A DNA stretch of 64,000 nucleotides from contig NZ_CP022437.1 of assembly GCF_002224365.1 (NCBI RefSeq), forward strand, positions 2,666,001 through 2,730,000, read 5' to 3'. Below the pieces are notes generated by a model. The model was not told the DNA's origin and ran no database searches. It worked only from the letters and a program-made list of their open reading frames with translations. The position numbers and the translations under genes were made by a program. Source of the stretch: Virgibacillus necropolis. GTDB taxonomy: Bacteria > Bacillota > Bacilli > Bacillales > Amphibacillaceae. The stretch's first letter is position 1. Every line of letters begins with the position of its first letter. Below are positions 19,161 through 28,293 of the stretch, piece by piece.

Positions 19161-19286
19161 TTGATCCAGTTTCGCGGACTAGCGGCTCGTGTCGTAAGCA
19201 ATTGACACCCCGAATGCTAAGCCCATGCATTCTACAGTTCTTTGCTTATGCGTCTGCTTCTGAACAGTCGCTTCCGCTTTTCTACG
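19161..19286 (+). repeat. Family A mosaic element (A2 left half, A3 right half) at the spoIIGA stop
   Basis: The left half GCGGACTAGCGGCTCGTGTC follows subtype A2. The right half GCTTATGCGTCTGCTTCTG and CAGTCGCTTCCGCTTTTC follows subtype A3. The end lies 3 bp from the spoIIGA stop codon. The mosaic breaks the pairing of the outer arms. Confidence 0.75.
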
Positions 19287-20207
19287 TCAGGCTGAATGAA
19301 CCGTTGCTAATTTTATTATTTGGGGATGCAGTAAACAATGATAACGCTGATCCTTTGTTAAATCAGAAAACTGAATTCCAATTAATAATTTATTGGTTAT
19401 GATTTCATTTTGATCATATTGTATTTTTATTTTATCTGGTTTGATAGCCATCATATAAGAAGATTTTCCATCTACACCGTGAAATGGAACAATATGTATA
19501 CGACTTTCCCATTTTTTAGGAATGGCATCAAAATCCAGCAGTTCACATGCTTTTTTAATTGCTCCCCATTCTTCATCAGAAAAGTATTGCTTTAAAAAAG
19601 GTTCATCGCAAATAACTACAGGACTTTTTGTTAATGGGTCAACTAATTGATTCCCACTATCAATATAGCCTGTTGTTGATAGTGATTTGTCATTAATTTG
19701 TAGTGTTATAGGACACAATTGATCGTAACGAATCTTTTCTATAGCGTGCTTGTCCATACTTCTTTTCGTAAAATGCCAAATGATAGGGAAACCTACAACT
19801 ACAAATATCCAGCTAATCGGATCACCATATCCCTTATTAAACGTAAGAATTCCATTTGCTGAAACTCCAAATGGACTATCTAACATAAAGTGTAAGGCTA
19901 TTAAACCACCTCCTATAGTGAAAGTTACAAAATAGAATAAAAATAGTAGTCGAAATAATTGATACATTGACCGGTAATGACAAACACATAAGATAATTAG
20001 GAGCGAATACATAAATTTCCCAACTATACTAGTAATAAATGAATCTGGGAAATAAATAGAAATAGGAACAATAATTGAAGCGACAAATGAACCTAGAATT
20101 ATTCTTTTTTTACTAGTACTTTCCTTTGCCAAAATCAGTGTTAACATAATGAGCATCATGTCAAATAGAAAATTGAGCATCCATATTACATCAACATAAA
20201 TTGTCAC
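19287..20207 (-). CDS. spoIIGA: Sigma-E processing peptidase SpoIIGA
   Basis: Septal membrane aspartic protease that cleaves pro-sigma-E after a signal from the forespore (SpoIIR). 306 residues. About five hydrophobic segments occupy residues 1-145. The cytosolic protease domain has the catalytic motif YIDSGNQLVDP, with Asp183 at the same position as in B. subtilis. The start is the GTG at 20207 (MTIYVDVIWMLNF), preceded by AAGGAAGGG. It is followed by sigE after two intervening repeat elements, which lengthen the usual gap to 302 bp. Upstream is a sigma-A-type promoter with a possible Spo0A box. Confidence 0.94.
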   Translation of the reverse strand: MTIYVDVIWMLNFLFDMMLIMLTLILAKESTSKKRIILGSFVASIIVPISIYFPDSFITSIVGKFMYSLLIILCVCHYRSMYQLFRLLFLFYFVTFTIGGGLIALHFMLDSPFGVSANGILTFNKGYGDPISWIFVVVGFPIIWHFTKRSMDKHAIEKIRYDQLCPITLQINDKSLSTTGYIDSGNQLVDPLTKSPVVICDEPFLKQYFSDEEWGAIKKACELLDFDAIPKKWESRIHIVPFHGVDGKSSYMMAIKPDKIKIQYDQNEIITNKLLIGIQFSDLTKDQRYHCLLHPQIIKLATVHSA

Positions 20208-20252
20208 TGCTCCCTTCCTTTCCACTCAAATAAATTACGCTGTATTAGTTGA

Positions 20253-20281
20253 ATTATAAAAAGTATAAGGGAGTTTGACAA
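20253..20281 (-). promoter_or_regulatory. Promoter of spoIIGA-sigE with a Spo0A-box-like element
   Basis: TTGTCA (20276-20281), a 17-bp spacer and TATAAT (20253-20258) form a near-consensus sigma-A promoter about 46 bp before the spoIIGA start. The -35 region reads TTGTCAAA, one base off the 0A box TTGTCGAA. B. subtilis spoIIG is activated by Spo0A~P from a promoter with an unusual 22-bp spacer; here the spacer is normal. Confidence 0.6.
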
Positions 20282-20673
20282 AAAAGTCTGTCGCTTCTTG
20301 TAAGCAAAAAAGGGCTATTTTTAACTTCTTATCGGTGGGATTGTCGGAGAAATAGATTCATATCGAAAAGCGGATGTACCCGAATAAGGTAATCCTTAGT
20401 CCAAAAACAAGTGACTACTTTATTATTTTTGAACAAAAAATGCAAGCACCTTGGTTAGCCTAAGGCACTTTAAAAAAACTCTTAGTGAAGGTGTCAGTTA
20501 TCACAAAAAGATTCATCTTAACGTTCGATCCGATATATCAACGCTTTTTTTCGGATATATCAACGTTCCTGATCCTGAATATCAACGCTCAATCAGATAT
20601 ATCTAACACCTGAGAGGATAGGCGCTTGTGGCTAGACAGATAAACGCCAAAACGTATACCTTTTTTTGCTATT
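20282..20673. other. Non-coding stretch between the spoIIG promoter and ftsZ terminator
   Basis: About 390 bp without a plausible gene on either strand. The notable content is the tandem 22-bp-spaced repeat array at 20530-20607. The rest is A/T-rich and unremarkable. Confidence 0.5.
20530..20607. repeat. Tandem imperfect repeats built on GATATATCAACG
   Basis: Four units spaced about 21-23 bp apart: CGATATATCAACG (20531), GGATATATCAACG (20553), TGAATATCAACG (20576) and AGATATATCTAAC (20595). Intervening bases vary. Possible protein-binding array or slipped-strand expansion. Confidence 0.7.
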
Positions 20674-20716
20674 AAAAAAAGCAAACATCCTGGTGCTTAC
20701 CAGAATGTTTGCTTTC
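20674..20716 (-). terminator. Intrinsic terminator after ftsZ
   Basis: Minus-strand arms AGCAAACATTCTGGT and ACCAGGATGTTTGCT (one bulge or mismatch), followed by TTTTTTT. It ends the division cluster transcript. Confidence 0.85.
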
Positions 20717-20728
20717 ACTTAACATCTA

Positions 20729-21886
20729 TTATCTGTTTCTATTTCGATTACGCAAGAAAGTCGGTATATCTAACGTATCATCCTCTTGTTTTACACGATT
20801 AGATTGAGGTTGTTGTTGTGGCTGTTGTTGCTGCTGTCTTGTTTCTCTAGGAACCTCGTCATACTGTCTAGATGCAGCTTGTTGCTTGTGATTAATAATC
20901 GGTCGTTGTTTCGGTGTATTATCAACTTTTTGATTTTCATCGAATCCAGTTGCTATAACTGTAACAATAATTTCATCTTTTAAATTTTCATTGATAACAG
21001 AACCAAAGATAACATTTACCTCGTTATCTGCGGCAGAAGTAACTAAATCGGCAGCTTCTTGTACCTCATATAGGCTTAGATTATCTCCACCGGTAATATT
21101 CATCAATATCCCGTGAGCCCCATCAATTGAAGTTTCCAATAATGGAGAGGATATCGCTTTTTTCGCAGCTTCTGTCGCACGACTTTCCCCAGTCGCAACA
21201 CCAATTCCCATTAGTGCAGAACCTTTATCAACCATAATTGTTTTAACATCGGCAAAGTCAACGTTAATTAATCCAGGTTTTGCGATTAAATCAGATATAC
21301 CTTGTACACCCTGTCGAAGTACGTTATCCGCTTCACGGAAAGCTTCTAACATCGGGGTATTCTTATCAACTATCTCTAACAAGCGATCGTTCGGAATGAC
21401 AATTAGTGTATCTACACTACCTTTTAATGCATCAATACCTGAAACTGCTTGTACAGATCGCCTGCGACCTTCAAAAGTGAATGGGCGAGTCACTACACCC
21501 ACTGTTAATGCACCTAACTCTTTTGCGATAGATGCAATTACGGGTGCAGCACCTGTCCCGGTACCACCACCCATACCTGCAGTTACAAATATCATGTCAG
21601 CACCTTGTAAAACTTCTTCAATTTGTTCTTTATTTTCTTCTGCCGCTTTTTTACCGACCTCTGGATTTGCCCCTGCACCTAAACCACGTGTTAGCTTTCC
21701 ACCAATTTGAAGTTTAACTTCCGCTTTTGATAGATTCAGTGCTTGTGCATCTGTGTTTACAGCAATAAATTCTACGCCTTGTACCCCGTGCTCTATCATA
21801 CGATTTACAGCGTTACTACCGCCTCCACCAACACCGATTACTTTTATTGATGCTAATTGATCCATATTTGTGTCAAACTCTAACAT
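20729..21886 (-). CDS. ftsZ: Cell division GTPase FtsZ
   Basis: Tubulin-like GTPase that forms the Z-ring. 385 residues. The GTPase tubulin signature GGGTGTG is near residues 104-110, with [15 protein letters not shown] at the N-terminus and the T7 synergy loop [12 protein letters not shown] long variable, glutamine-rich linker (~320-370) precedes the C-terminal peptide [17 protein letters not shown], which binds FtsA, SepF and ZapA-type partners. The start ATG at 21886 follows AGGAGG. It is cotranscribed with ftsA and is followed by a strong terminator. Confidence 0.99.
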   Translation of the reverse strand: MLEFDTNMDQLASIKVIGVGGGGSNAVNRMIEHGVQGVEFIAVNTDAQALNLSKAEVKLQIGGKLTRGLGAGANPEVGKKAAEENKEQIEEVLQGADMIFVTAGMGGGTGTGAAPVIASIAKELGALTVGVVTRPFTFEGRRRSVQAVSGIDALKGSVDTLIVIPNDRLLEIVDKNTPMLEAFREADNVLRQGVQGISDLIAKPGLINVDFADVKTIMVDKGSALMGIGVATGESRATEAAKKAISSPLLETSIDGAHGILMNITGGDNLSLYEVQEAADLVTSAADNEVNVIFGSVINENLKDEIIVTVIATGFDENQKVDNTPKQRPIINHKQQAASRQYDEVPRETRQQQQQPQQQPQSNRVKQEDDTLDIPTFLRNRNRNR

Positions 21887-21950
21887 ATTTGTTCCTCCTA
21901 ATTTGCAAATTACAAGAGTTTTATTTCTAATTGACTTTCAGGACATTCTA

Positions 21951-23231
21951 TCAATCAAAGAAATATTTGAAAATATTAGCAATTCCTGATTCTTTTTTTG
22001 GTTTTTCTGATGAATCCTTTGTACTTGCTTGCTTTTTCGTACGTTTCGGTTTTGGTTCATCTGTATGTTCAATTACAGCTGGGTATAGGTCTTTTCCTTG
22101 TATTTTCGCATTACGGTAAGCAAATTGCAAGATACCCACACCTGCAGTAAATTGCGGTTCTCTAACCCCAATATAATCTGGAATAGCCATTCTAATATTC
22201 GATTGAAATAAATCTTGGGCAAGTTCTAGTACACCTGTCATTTTCATTGTACCACCTGTTAATACATAACCACCAGGTAATCCTTGAAACCCTGCTTTGC
22301 GGATTTCCCGTTCTGCAAATGCATAAATTTCCTCTAGTCTTGCCTCAATCATATCAGCTATCTGTAATTGGTTATAGGTTTGCTTCGTATTACTTCCAAT
22401 AGTAGAAACCTCAAATGTTTCACTTTCTTGTGCTTCGTCAAAAAAAGCGTGACCATATTTCAGCTTAATGTCTTCTGCTTCTTCTGTAGAAGTTCGTAGT
22501 CCAATAGATAAGTCTTTTGTAATATTATCTCCACCTAAAGGAACAACACTAGTAGACAGTAGACGATCATTTTCAAAGATTGATACAGTGGAACATCCAC
22601 CTCCAACATCAATTAAAGCTACACCAAGATTCTTTTCGTCCACTGACAATGCAATTGATCCTGATGCAAGTGGTTGCAGGCAAATATCAGATACTTGTAA
22701 ATTCGCACGCTCCACACATTTTAAAATATTATGTAAGACCGTTTTGGAACACGTAATAATTGTACCTTCCATTTCCAGTCGAACGCCAATCATACCTCTT
22801 GGATCGGTTATTTCGTCCAACCCATCCACAATAAATTGTTTTGGAATGACATCAATGATTTCTCGTTCAGGGGGGATTGAAAGTACTTGCGCTGCATCAA
22901 TGACACGTGTAATGTCTTCGTTGTCTATTTCACGATTTTCACTTTGAACTGCTACCACACCATGGCATGACTGCAATTGAACATGATTACCATTTATTCC
23001 AACAATTACTCGATCAATTTCCATACCTACCATTCGTTCTGCTTGTTCTACAGCATTTCTAATAGAGTTTACAGTTTGATCTATATCAACTATAGCACCT
23101 TTTTTCATGCCGTTTGATTTAGCAGAACCCACCCCAATAATATTTAATGAATCATTTACAACTTCACCAATAATAACTTTTATTTTTGATGTTCCTATGT
23201 CTAAGCTTACTAAGATCTCACTTTGATTCAA
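21951..23231 (-). CDS. ftsA: Actin-like division protein FtsA
   Basis: Membrane tether of the Z-ring, of the actin/Hsp70 fold. 426 residues. The first phosphate loop is VSLDIGTSKIKVIIGE, and the second is ALIDVGGGCSTVSIFE. The adenosine motif is GGYVLTGGTMKM. The lysine-rich C-terminus ends in an amphipathic helix, IANIFKYFFD, for membrane binding. The start is a TTG at 23231 with GGAGGTG seven bases upstream. It is cotranscribed with ftsZ. A sigma-H-type promoter lies in the 314-bp gap to divIB. Confidence 0.97.
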   Translation of the reverse strand: MNQSEILVSLDIGTSKIKVIIGEVVNDSLNIIGVGSAKSNGMKKGAIVDIDQTVNSIRNAVEQAERMVGMEIDRVIVGINGNHVQLQSCHGVVAVQSENREIDNEDITRVIDAAQVLSIPPEREIIDVIPKQFIVDGLDEITDPRGMIGVRLEMEGTIITCSKTVLHNILKCVERANLQVSDICLQPLASGSIALSVDEKNLGVALIDVGGGCSTVSIFENDRLLSTSVVPLGGDNITKDLSIGLRTSTEEAEDIKLKYGHAFFDEAQESETFEVSTIGSNTKQTYNQLQIADMIEARLEEIYAFAEREIRKAGFQGLPGGYVLTGGTMKMTGVLELAQDLFQSNIRMAIPDYIGVREPQFTAGVGILQFAYRNAKIQGKDLYPAVIEHTDEPKPKRTKKQASTKDSSEKPKKESGIANIFKYFFD

Positions 23232-23545
23232 AGAAAGGCACCTCCCAATTCCTTACAACAATTTTATTTTTAGCCACTTTTTACGTTTTAAGTTACGAAT
23301 CACATTTTACATAGTATTATAATCTATTATTCTATCGTAAAATACGGTAAAAATAAAATATATTATGAGTAATTCTACAATAATCATAGAATCCCTTTAA
23401 TTTTCTGCCTAAAATTTTCGATTTGAATGAAATATTTTGATTACCATACCTTTTATACCTAACTTATTCCATACTAAACCTTTCGTTAGCAAGTACGAGT
23501 ATGTGACTTTCAAATGAAATTTATCAATAATTTCCATATGATTTG
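23232..23545. other. A/T-rich regulatory gap between divIB and ftsA
   Basis: 314 bp with no gene. It contains the sigma-H-type promoter at 23370-23398. Sigma-A promoters are expected by analogy with B. subtilis ftsAZ (three promoters), but none could be fixed with confidence. The B. subtilis genes ylxW, ylxX and sbp, which occupy this place, are absent. Confidence 0.6.
23370..23398 (-). promoter_or_regulatory. Sigma-H-type promoter of ftsA-ftsZ
   Basis: Minus-strand AAAGGGATT (23390-23398), an 11-bp spacer, then GTAGAATTA (23370-23378). This fits the sigma-H consensus RNAGGAWWW-N11/12-RNNGAATWW with one mismatch (G for A in the -35). B. subtilis ftsAZ has a sigma-H promoter at the corresponding place, used to make polar Z-rings at the onset of sporulation. 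Confidence 0.7.
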
Positions 23546-24334
23546 TTACTCCGCAGTTGTTTCTTCAATTTTTTTGTCCTTTGTTTTATCTTCAAAGGAT
23601 TCAAAATAGACACCTACTCCAATATGAATAATTCCTTTACTTTTTGGATTGAGCTGAGCAACGATTGATGGGTATACCTTCATTTTTTCAGCAAAGTTTC
23701 TTATTGTCCCGTCTACCATATAACCATCACTCATATAAAGTACTATCTTATTCTTATTATCATCTTGTGGTTTCCAGTGAATTTCAGAAATCATGCTTCG
23801 AATGTTTTGTGGAAGTTTCATTAACTCAGTTGTCATTTGATTTAAGGTAGATTCGTCATCGAAATTTATCAATAATGGCGCATCACCACTAATAGTTTCT
23901 CTTTTCAGTTTAGACAACACCTTGCCATTTCCCAAAATAGGGTAAAAAAAGCTCTCTTTTTTTATGTAACCAACCCGTTTAAATTCTTGAATAGCTATTT
24001 CAACTGTCCAAGGCAACTTTCTGTTTACTTCAACGGAATCAATGATTGGGTTTCCATCAAATGCGTTTTGAATCTCGGATTGATTGATCATCCAAATATT
24101 TGTGTCGGTGGTTAAATTACTTTTTTCAACAACTTCCTTATCCGATAATGCTTTATTACCGGTAACCTCAATTGTATGTACATGACTCAGTGGAGACTGC
24201 AAATACACAATAATCGATATTAATAAGAAAAAAATAGAAAGATAAAATATTAAACGTCTATTCGCTTTCTTTTTACGAGCTTGTTTCAGTTTTGGAATAC
24301 GATCCTCAATCGAAACAACTTTCTTTTTACTCAT
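23546..24334 (-). CDS. divIB: Division protein DivIB (FtsQ)
   Basis: Bitopic membrane protein of the FtsL-DivIC-DivIB divisome subcomplex. 262 residues. A basic cytoplasmic tail (~1-27) is followed by one transmembrane segment (~28-46). The POTRA domain begins VHTIEVTGNKALSDKEVVEK, and the extracellular FtsQ/DivIB beta domain extends to ~245. The C-terminus ends in a short charged tail. The start ATG at 24334 follows AAAGGAAG. In B. subtilis murG and murB lie between spoVE and divIB; here they are missing, and only a weak terminator separates the two genes. Confidence 0.94.
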   Translation of the reverse strand: MSKKKVVSIEDRIPKLKQARKKKANRRLIFYLSIFFLLISIIVYLQSPLSHVHTIEVTGNKALSDKEVVEKSNLTTDTNIWMINQSEIQNAFDGNPIIDSVEVNRKLPWTVEIAIQEFKRVGYIKKESFFYPILGNGKVLSKLKRETISGDAPLLINFDDESTLNQMTTELMKLPQNIRSMISEIHWKPQDDNKNKIVLYMSDGYMVDGTIRNFAEKMKVYPSIVAQLNPKSKGIIHIGVGVYFESFEDKTKDKKIEETTAE

Positions 24335-24365
24335 TCTATTTCTTCCTTTATATCATATTAACAGA

Positions 24366-24392
24366 ATAAAACGGCACTAAAGAATGCCGTTT
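24366..24392 (-). terminator. Weak hairpin/terminator between spoVE and divIB
   Basis: AAACGGCA and TGCCGTTT pair around an 8-nt loop, followed on the minus strand by TTTTATT. It may only attenuate read-through into divIB. Confidence 0.5.
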
Positions 24393-24510
24393 AATTTTGT
24401 TACATGAATTATATCATACTACGTCTATATATATGTAGTAAATATCGCCTAGAAAAGCCGATTTTTTACGCATAATAGCAGTAAATTTTATCCATCTGGC
24501 TCAACTATTA

Positions 24511-25623
24511 TTAAATTGTAGAAGATCTGCTAATATTTAATAGTATTCCAACAGCACAAAGTGTTAATGTTAGCGATGATCCACCATAGCTTAAAAATGG
24601 TAATGTAATACCTGTTACGGGAATTAAACCGATAACTACACTAATGTTTATCATTACCTGGATTGCTAGCATTGTCGTGATACCTAAAGCTAAATATCTA
24701 CCAAATTCATCCTGTGTTGTAAGAGCGATTTTAATTCCTCGCCAAAAGAGTAATAAGAACAGAATTAGTACTACTGTTCCACCCATGAACCCCAATTCTT
24801 CAGCCAAAATAGCAAAGATAAAATCAGTTTGTGGCTCTGGTAGGTAAAAATACTTTTGGATACTGTTACCTAAACCAATACCCATTAATCCACCAGGTCC
24901 TACTGCGTATAACGATTGAATGATTTGAAATCCATCTCCAAGTGGGTCCTCCCAAGGATTTATAAACGCAGTTATCCGTTTTATTCGGTATGGTGCAGAA
25001 ATAATAAGTAATAAAAAAGCAACTACGCCAAGACTTGCTAGTCCAAAAAAATGAGTCAGTTTAGCACCTGCAATAAAGATTAATACCATACATGTTAGAA
25101 CTAAAACGACACCTGTACCTAAGTCAGGTTGCAGCATAATTAAACCAAACGCAGTAAATACAAGAATGATAGAGGGAAAGAAACCTTTTTTAAACGACGT
25201 GATATACTTTTGGTTATACGTTAAATATGTGGAAAGAAACATAATCAACCCCAGTTTCGTAAATTCAGAAGGCTGGATACTAAATGCCCCCACTCCAATC
25301 CAACTTTGTGCACCATTACGAACTAGTCCAACACCAGGAATTAACACGAGTCCTAGTAAGACAAAACAACCAAGCAAAATTAATTTTGAGTACTTTTTCC
25401 AAAACCCATATGGTGTCATCATAAAAAATACCATTGCTGCAATTCCTACTACAACAAATAACAATTGACGTTTAAGGTAAAAAAACTTGTCCCCAAAGTT
25501 ATAATCTGCCATTACATAGGAGGAACTAAATACCATGATAACGCCTATTATTAGTAACGTTATTACCAAACCTAGCAATAGATAATCTGGTTTACTTTGG
25601 TTTTTAAACACTTTATACAACAA
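24511..25623 (-). CDS. spoVE: SEDS-family glycosyltransferase SpoVE
   Basis: Integral membrane peptidoglycan polymerase of the FtsW/RodA/SpoVE family. SpoVE makes spore cortex together with its partner SpoVD. 370 residues, about ten membrane segments. Family motifs are NGAQSWIGVGAFSIQPSEF, MLQPDLGTG and LPFLSYGGSS. Position after murD and the presence of spoVD upstream support SpoVE rather than vegetative FtsW. The start is one of two adjacent TTG codons (25623 or 25620), with GGGG upstream; no ATG is suitably placed. A family B MITE-like element occupies the gap before it. Confidence 0.92.
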   Translation of the reverse strand: MLYKVFKNQSKPDYLLLGLVITLLIIGVIMVFSSSYVMADYNFGDKFFYLKRQLLFVVVGIAAMVFFMMTPYGFWKKYSKLILLGCFVLLGLVLIPGVGLVRNGAQSWIGVGAFSIQPSEFTKLGLIMFLSTYLTYNQKYITSFKKGFFPSIILVFTAFGLIMLQPDLGTGVVLVLTCMVLIFIAGAKLTHFFGLASLGVVAFLLLIISAPYRIKRITAFINPWEDPLGDGFQIIQSLYAVGPGGLMGIGLGNSIQKYFYLPEPQTDFIFAILAEELGFMGGTVVLILFLLLFWRGIKIALTTQDEFGRYLALGITTMLAIQVMINISVVIGLIPVTGITLPFLSYGGSSLTLTLCAVGILLNISRSSTI

Positions 25624-25670
25624 AAATACCCCATTTCCAAATACAAGAAATTAGGGCATTTTAATATGAC

Positions 25671-25892
25671 TTTAGTTCGTGTTCAAAAAGTCGGCAAATT
25701 AGAAACAAGAAGTTCAAGGCGCGAAGATTTTGAGGACCGGACTTGTACAGGATGTACTGACTTCTATGTTGCCCACAGGACGTGGGCGGTCTTAGTAGAA
25801 GTTCCTTACCCCCTAATACGTGAGGACCGGAAGAACTGCGCAACGAAGAAATTCGCCGTTTATCATTTGGTGACTTTTTGAACTACCTCTTA
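25671..25892 (-). repeat. Family B MITE-like element, long copy (murD-spoVE gap)
   Basis: About 222 bp, ending in GTTCAAAAAGTC and GACTTTTTGAAC inverted repeats. Contains two direct copies of CCGGTCCTCA (read on the minus strand) that flank a ~90-bp internal segment absent from the copy at 59550-59680. The open frames across it are not genes. No clear target duplication seen. Confidence 0.8.
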
Positions 25893-25923
25893 TAGTGAGA
25901 GTAATGACTGATTGTAAATGCCC

Positions 25924-27273
25924 TTACTCTAGTGTATGCACTGCTTTAATAAACATGTCCCCTCGTTCTTCAAAACTACGATATTGATCCCAACTAGCAC
26001 ACGCTGGTGATAGTAAGATAACATCATCAGGTCTTGATAACGAATAGGCTTTCTCAACAGCGGCTGTGACATCCTCAACAAGCTCAACAGTATTGATGCC
26101 CGCTTTATTTGCCAATGCTTTTAATTTCATTTTTGTTTGTCCGAATAATACCATCGACTTTACATTTTTTAAGGATGGCAGCAATTCATCAAAATCGTTC
26201 CCTCTATCTAAGCCACCAGCTAATAGAATAATAGGTTGTGAAAATGAATCTAATGCCTTTTGTGTAGCTAAAATATTTGTACCTTTTGAATCATTGTAAA
26301 ATAAACGACCAGCAATTCTAGCTACAAATTGAAAGCGATGTTCAACACCGGAAAACGTTTTTAGGACTTTTTGTACCGCTTCATTGGTAGCACCACTTAA
26401 TTTCGCTGCACAAATTGCTGCTAAAATATTTTCGATATTGTGATCCCCAACCAATACGATATCTTTTTTATCCATGATCTTTTCGTTCATAAAATAAATG
26501 CTAGTTGCGTCTGCCCATGCTCCATTCTCTTGCCTATTTGTAATCGAAAACGGTATTTTAATGGATTTGGCACCCTTCACTGCTTCTCTCAAGTTCAGAT
26601 CATCATGATTATACACAACATAATCTTCATGCGTTTGATTAATAAAAATATTGTACTTTGCGTTTTTATAGTTCTCCACTGTTTTGTGATAATCCAGATG
26701 TGCTTCATAAATATTTAACAGGACTGCTATATTAGGTTTAAAATTCTTTATACCTAGCAATTGAAATGATGATAATTCTAATACCAACGTTTCGTTTTTG
26801 CTTAACGTTTGCGCAACCTCAGTCGCTACCTTACCAATATTGCCTGCTACTTTCACTGGTAATTTACTCTCAGCTATCATACTTGTTGCTAAGGTAGTTG
26901 TTGTAGTTTTTCCATTGGAGCCAGTTATGCCAATTATATTCCCTTCAACCAAGTCATTAACAAATTCTACCTCTGTCAAGATTGGAATATCTTGTTTTAA
27001 TGCTTCGACAATGACAGGATTTTCATATGGAATACCTGGGTTTTTAATAACAACATCAACTGTTTCTAAAACGGACAGGGGATGGGAACCAACAATTATT
27101 TCAGCGCCCATCTCGTTTAACTCCATTACTAGGTCATCAGTTTCATTTGAAAGTTTATCATTTATTTTAACCTTAACCCCACTATTTAAAAGTAACCGCG
27201 CTGCAGCTGTACCACTTTTTGCTAATCCCAATACCAATGCATGAGAATAATTAAAATTAGTTAATTTTTTCAT
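25924..27273 (-). CDS. murD: UDP-N-acetylmuramoylalanine-D-glutamate ligase
   Basis: Adds D-glutamate to UDP-MurNAc-L-Ala in the cytoplasm. 449 residues, Mur ligase fold. An N-terminal Rossmann-like domain begins LVLGLAKSG. The ATP loop is [10 protein letters not shown] (~115-124). The C-terminal domain has GVEHRFQ and YNDSKGTN. The start is the ATG at 27273, with AGAGGTG upstream and a 4-bp ATGA overlap with mraY; an upstream extension of 29 codons lies inside mraY and is rejected. Confidence 0.97.
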   Translation of the reverse strand: MKKLTNFNYSHALVLGLAKSGTAAARLLLNSGVKVKINDKLSNETDDLVMELNEMGAEIIVGSHPLSVLETVDVVIKNPGIPYENPVIVEALKQDIPILTEVEFVNDLVEGNIIGITGSNGKTTTTTLATSMIAESKLPVKVAGNIGKVATEVAQTLSKNETLVLELSSFQLLGIKNFKPNIAVLLNIYEAHLDYHKTVENYKNAKYNIFINQTHEDYVVYNHDDLNLREAVKGAKSIKIPFSITNRQENGAWADATSIYFMNEKIMDKKDIVLVGDHNIENILAAICAAKLSGATNEAVQKVLKTFSGVEHRFQFVARIAGRLFYNDSKGTNILATQKALDSFSQPIILLAGGLDRGNDFDELLPSLKNVKSMVLFGQTKMKLKALANKAGINTVELVEDVTAAVEKAYSLSRPDDVILLSPACASWDQYRSFEERGDMFIKAVHTLE

Positions 27274-28253
27274 GTAAACCACACCTCTATATATACACCG
27301 AGTGCCGCAAATAGTAATCCGACTAACCAGAAAGTAGTAACCACTCGCCATTCTGACCATCCCATGAGTTCATAATGATGATGTAATGGGCTCATTTTAA
27401 ATACTCGTTTTCCAGTTGTTTTAAATGATATGACCTGAATAATAACTGATAATGTTTCAATTACAAAAACACCACCGATAATAATAAGTATTATTTCTAG
27501 TTTTGTTAAAATAGCAATTGCTGCCAGTGAACCACCAAGTGCTAATGACCCTGTATCCCCCATGAAGACCTTCGCGGGATGCGCGTTAAAAATAAGAAAA
27601 CCTAATAGTGCTCCAACTGTCGAAAGTGCAAAAATAGTTACTTCGTTCTGCGGGAAACCTGACCATGCCAGAATTCCAAATGCACCAAAGGCAATTGCTG
27701 CAGTTCCTGCTAAAAGTCCATCTAATCCGTCTGTTAAATTAACAGCGTTTGAAGTACCTACTAGCATGAAAATAATTAATAGTGCATAACCAAAGCCAAG
27801 ATCCCACTGTATATCTGTACCTGGAACTTGAACATAGGTATCAAAGTTATTCATTCGTAAAATAACATAAAAGACAAGAGCAATTACTACTTGTCCAAGC
27901 ATTTTCTGTTTGGAAGTTAATCCTAAATTTCGCTTAAGAGCAACTTTAATAAAATCATCTAAAAAGCCTAATAAACCATAACCTACTAATACAAATATTA
28001 AGAGCCATAGCTCATAGCTGATAGATTGTGAATATTTAGATGCCATAATAAGTGATGTAATAACAATACTGAATACGATCATTATTCCACCCATTGTAGG
28101 TGTTCCTGTTTTCTTTACATGTGATTTTGGTCCTTCTTCTCGTATACTTTGTCCAAATTTCAATCGTCTTAAAAAAGGAATAAATATCGGGGATAAAAGG
28201 ACGGTGATTAAAAATGCTATTGCAATTGTTATTAAAAGTGCGTATAAATTCAT
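27270..28253 (-). CDS. mraY: Phospho-N-acetylmuramoyl-pentapeptide transferase
   Basis: Transfers phospho-MurNAc-pentapeptide to undecaprenyl phosphate, making lipid I. 327 residues with about ten membrane segments. Motifs include [10 protein letters not shown], the catalytic NLTDGLDGL (aspartates) and [12 protein letters not shown]. The basic loop [13 protein letters not shown] is near the C-terminus. The start ATG at 28253 follows GGAGGAG. It lies between murF and murD. Confidence 0.98.
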   Translation of the reverse strand: MNLYALLITIAIAFLITVLLSPIFIPFLRRLKFGQSIREEGPKSHVKKTGTPTMGGIMIVFSIVITSLIMASKYSQSISYELWLLIFVLVGYGLLGFLDDFIKVALKRNLGLTSKQKMLGQVVIALVFYVILRMNNFDTYVQVPGTDIQWDLGFGYALLIIFMLVGTSNAVNLTDGLDGLLAGTAAIAFGAFGILAWSGFPQNEVTIFALSTVGALLGFLIFNAHPAKVFMGDTGSLALGGSLAAIAILTKLEIILIIIGGVFVIETLSVIIQVISFKTTGKRVFKMSPLHHHYELMGWSEWRVVTTFWLVGLLFAALGVYIEVWFT

Positions 28254-28293
28254 TGGTTCTCCTCCTTATACCTACCGTCCATGCTTGTTTTTA

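Noticed and set aside
18985-19230. N-terminal extension of SigE by about 80 residues
   Set aside because: The extension is translated repeat DNA. The TTG at 18984 has a good site and gives the exact length and pro-sequence of B. subtilis SigE.
22468-22947. 159-codon open frame on the plus strand opposite ftsA
   Set aside because: Antisense shadow of ftsA with no start signal and low-complexity Ser/Thr-rich product.
25597-25881. Open frames across the long family B element
   Set aside because: Both strands are open by chance within a MITE-like repeat; no homology to a transposase seen.
26798-27244. 148-codon open frame on the plus strand opposite murD
   Set aside because: Antisense to the murD ATP-loop region; no start signal or family features.
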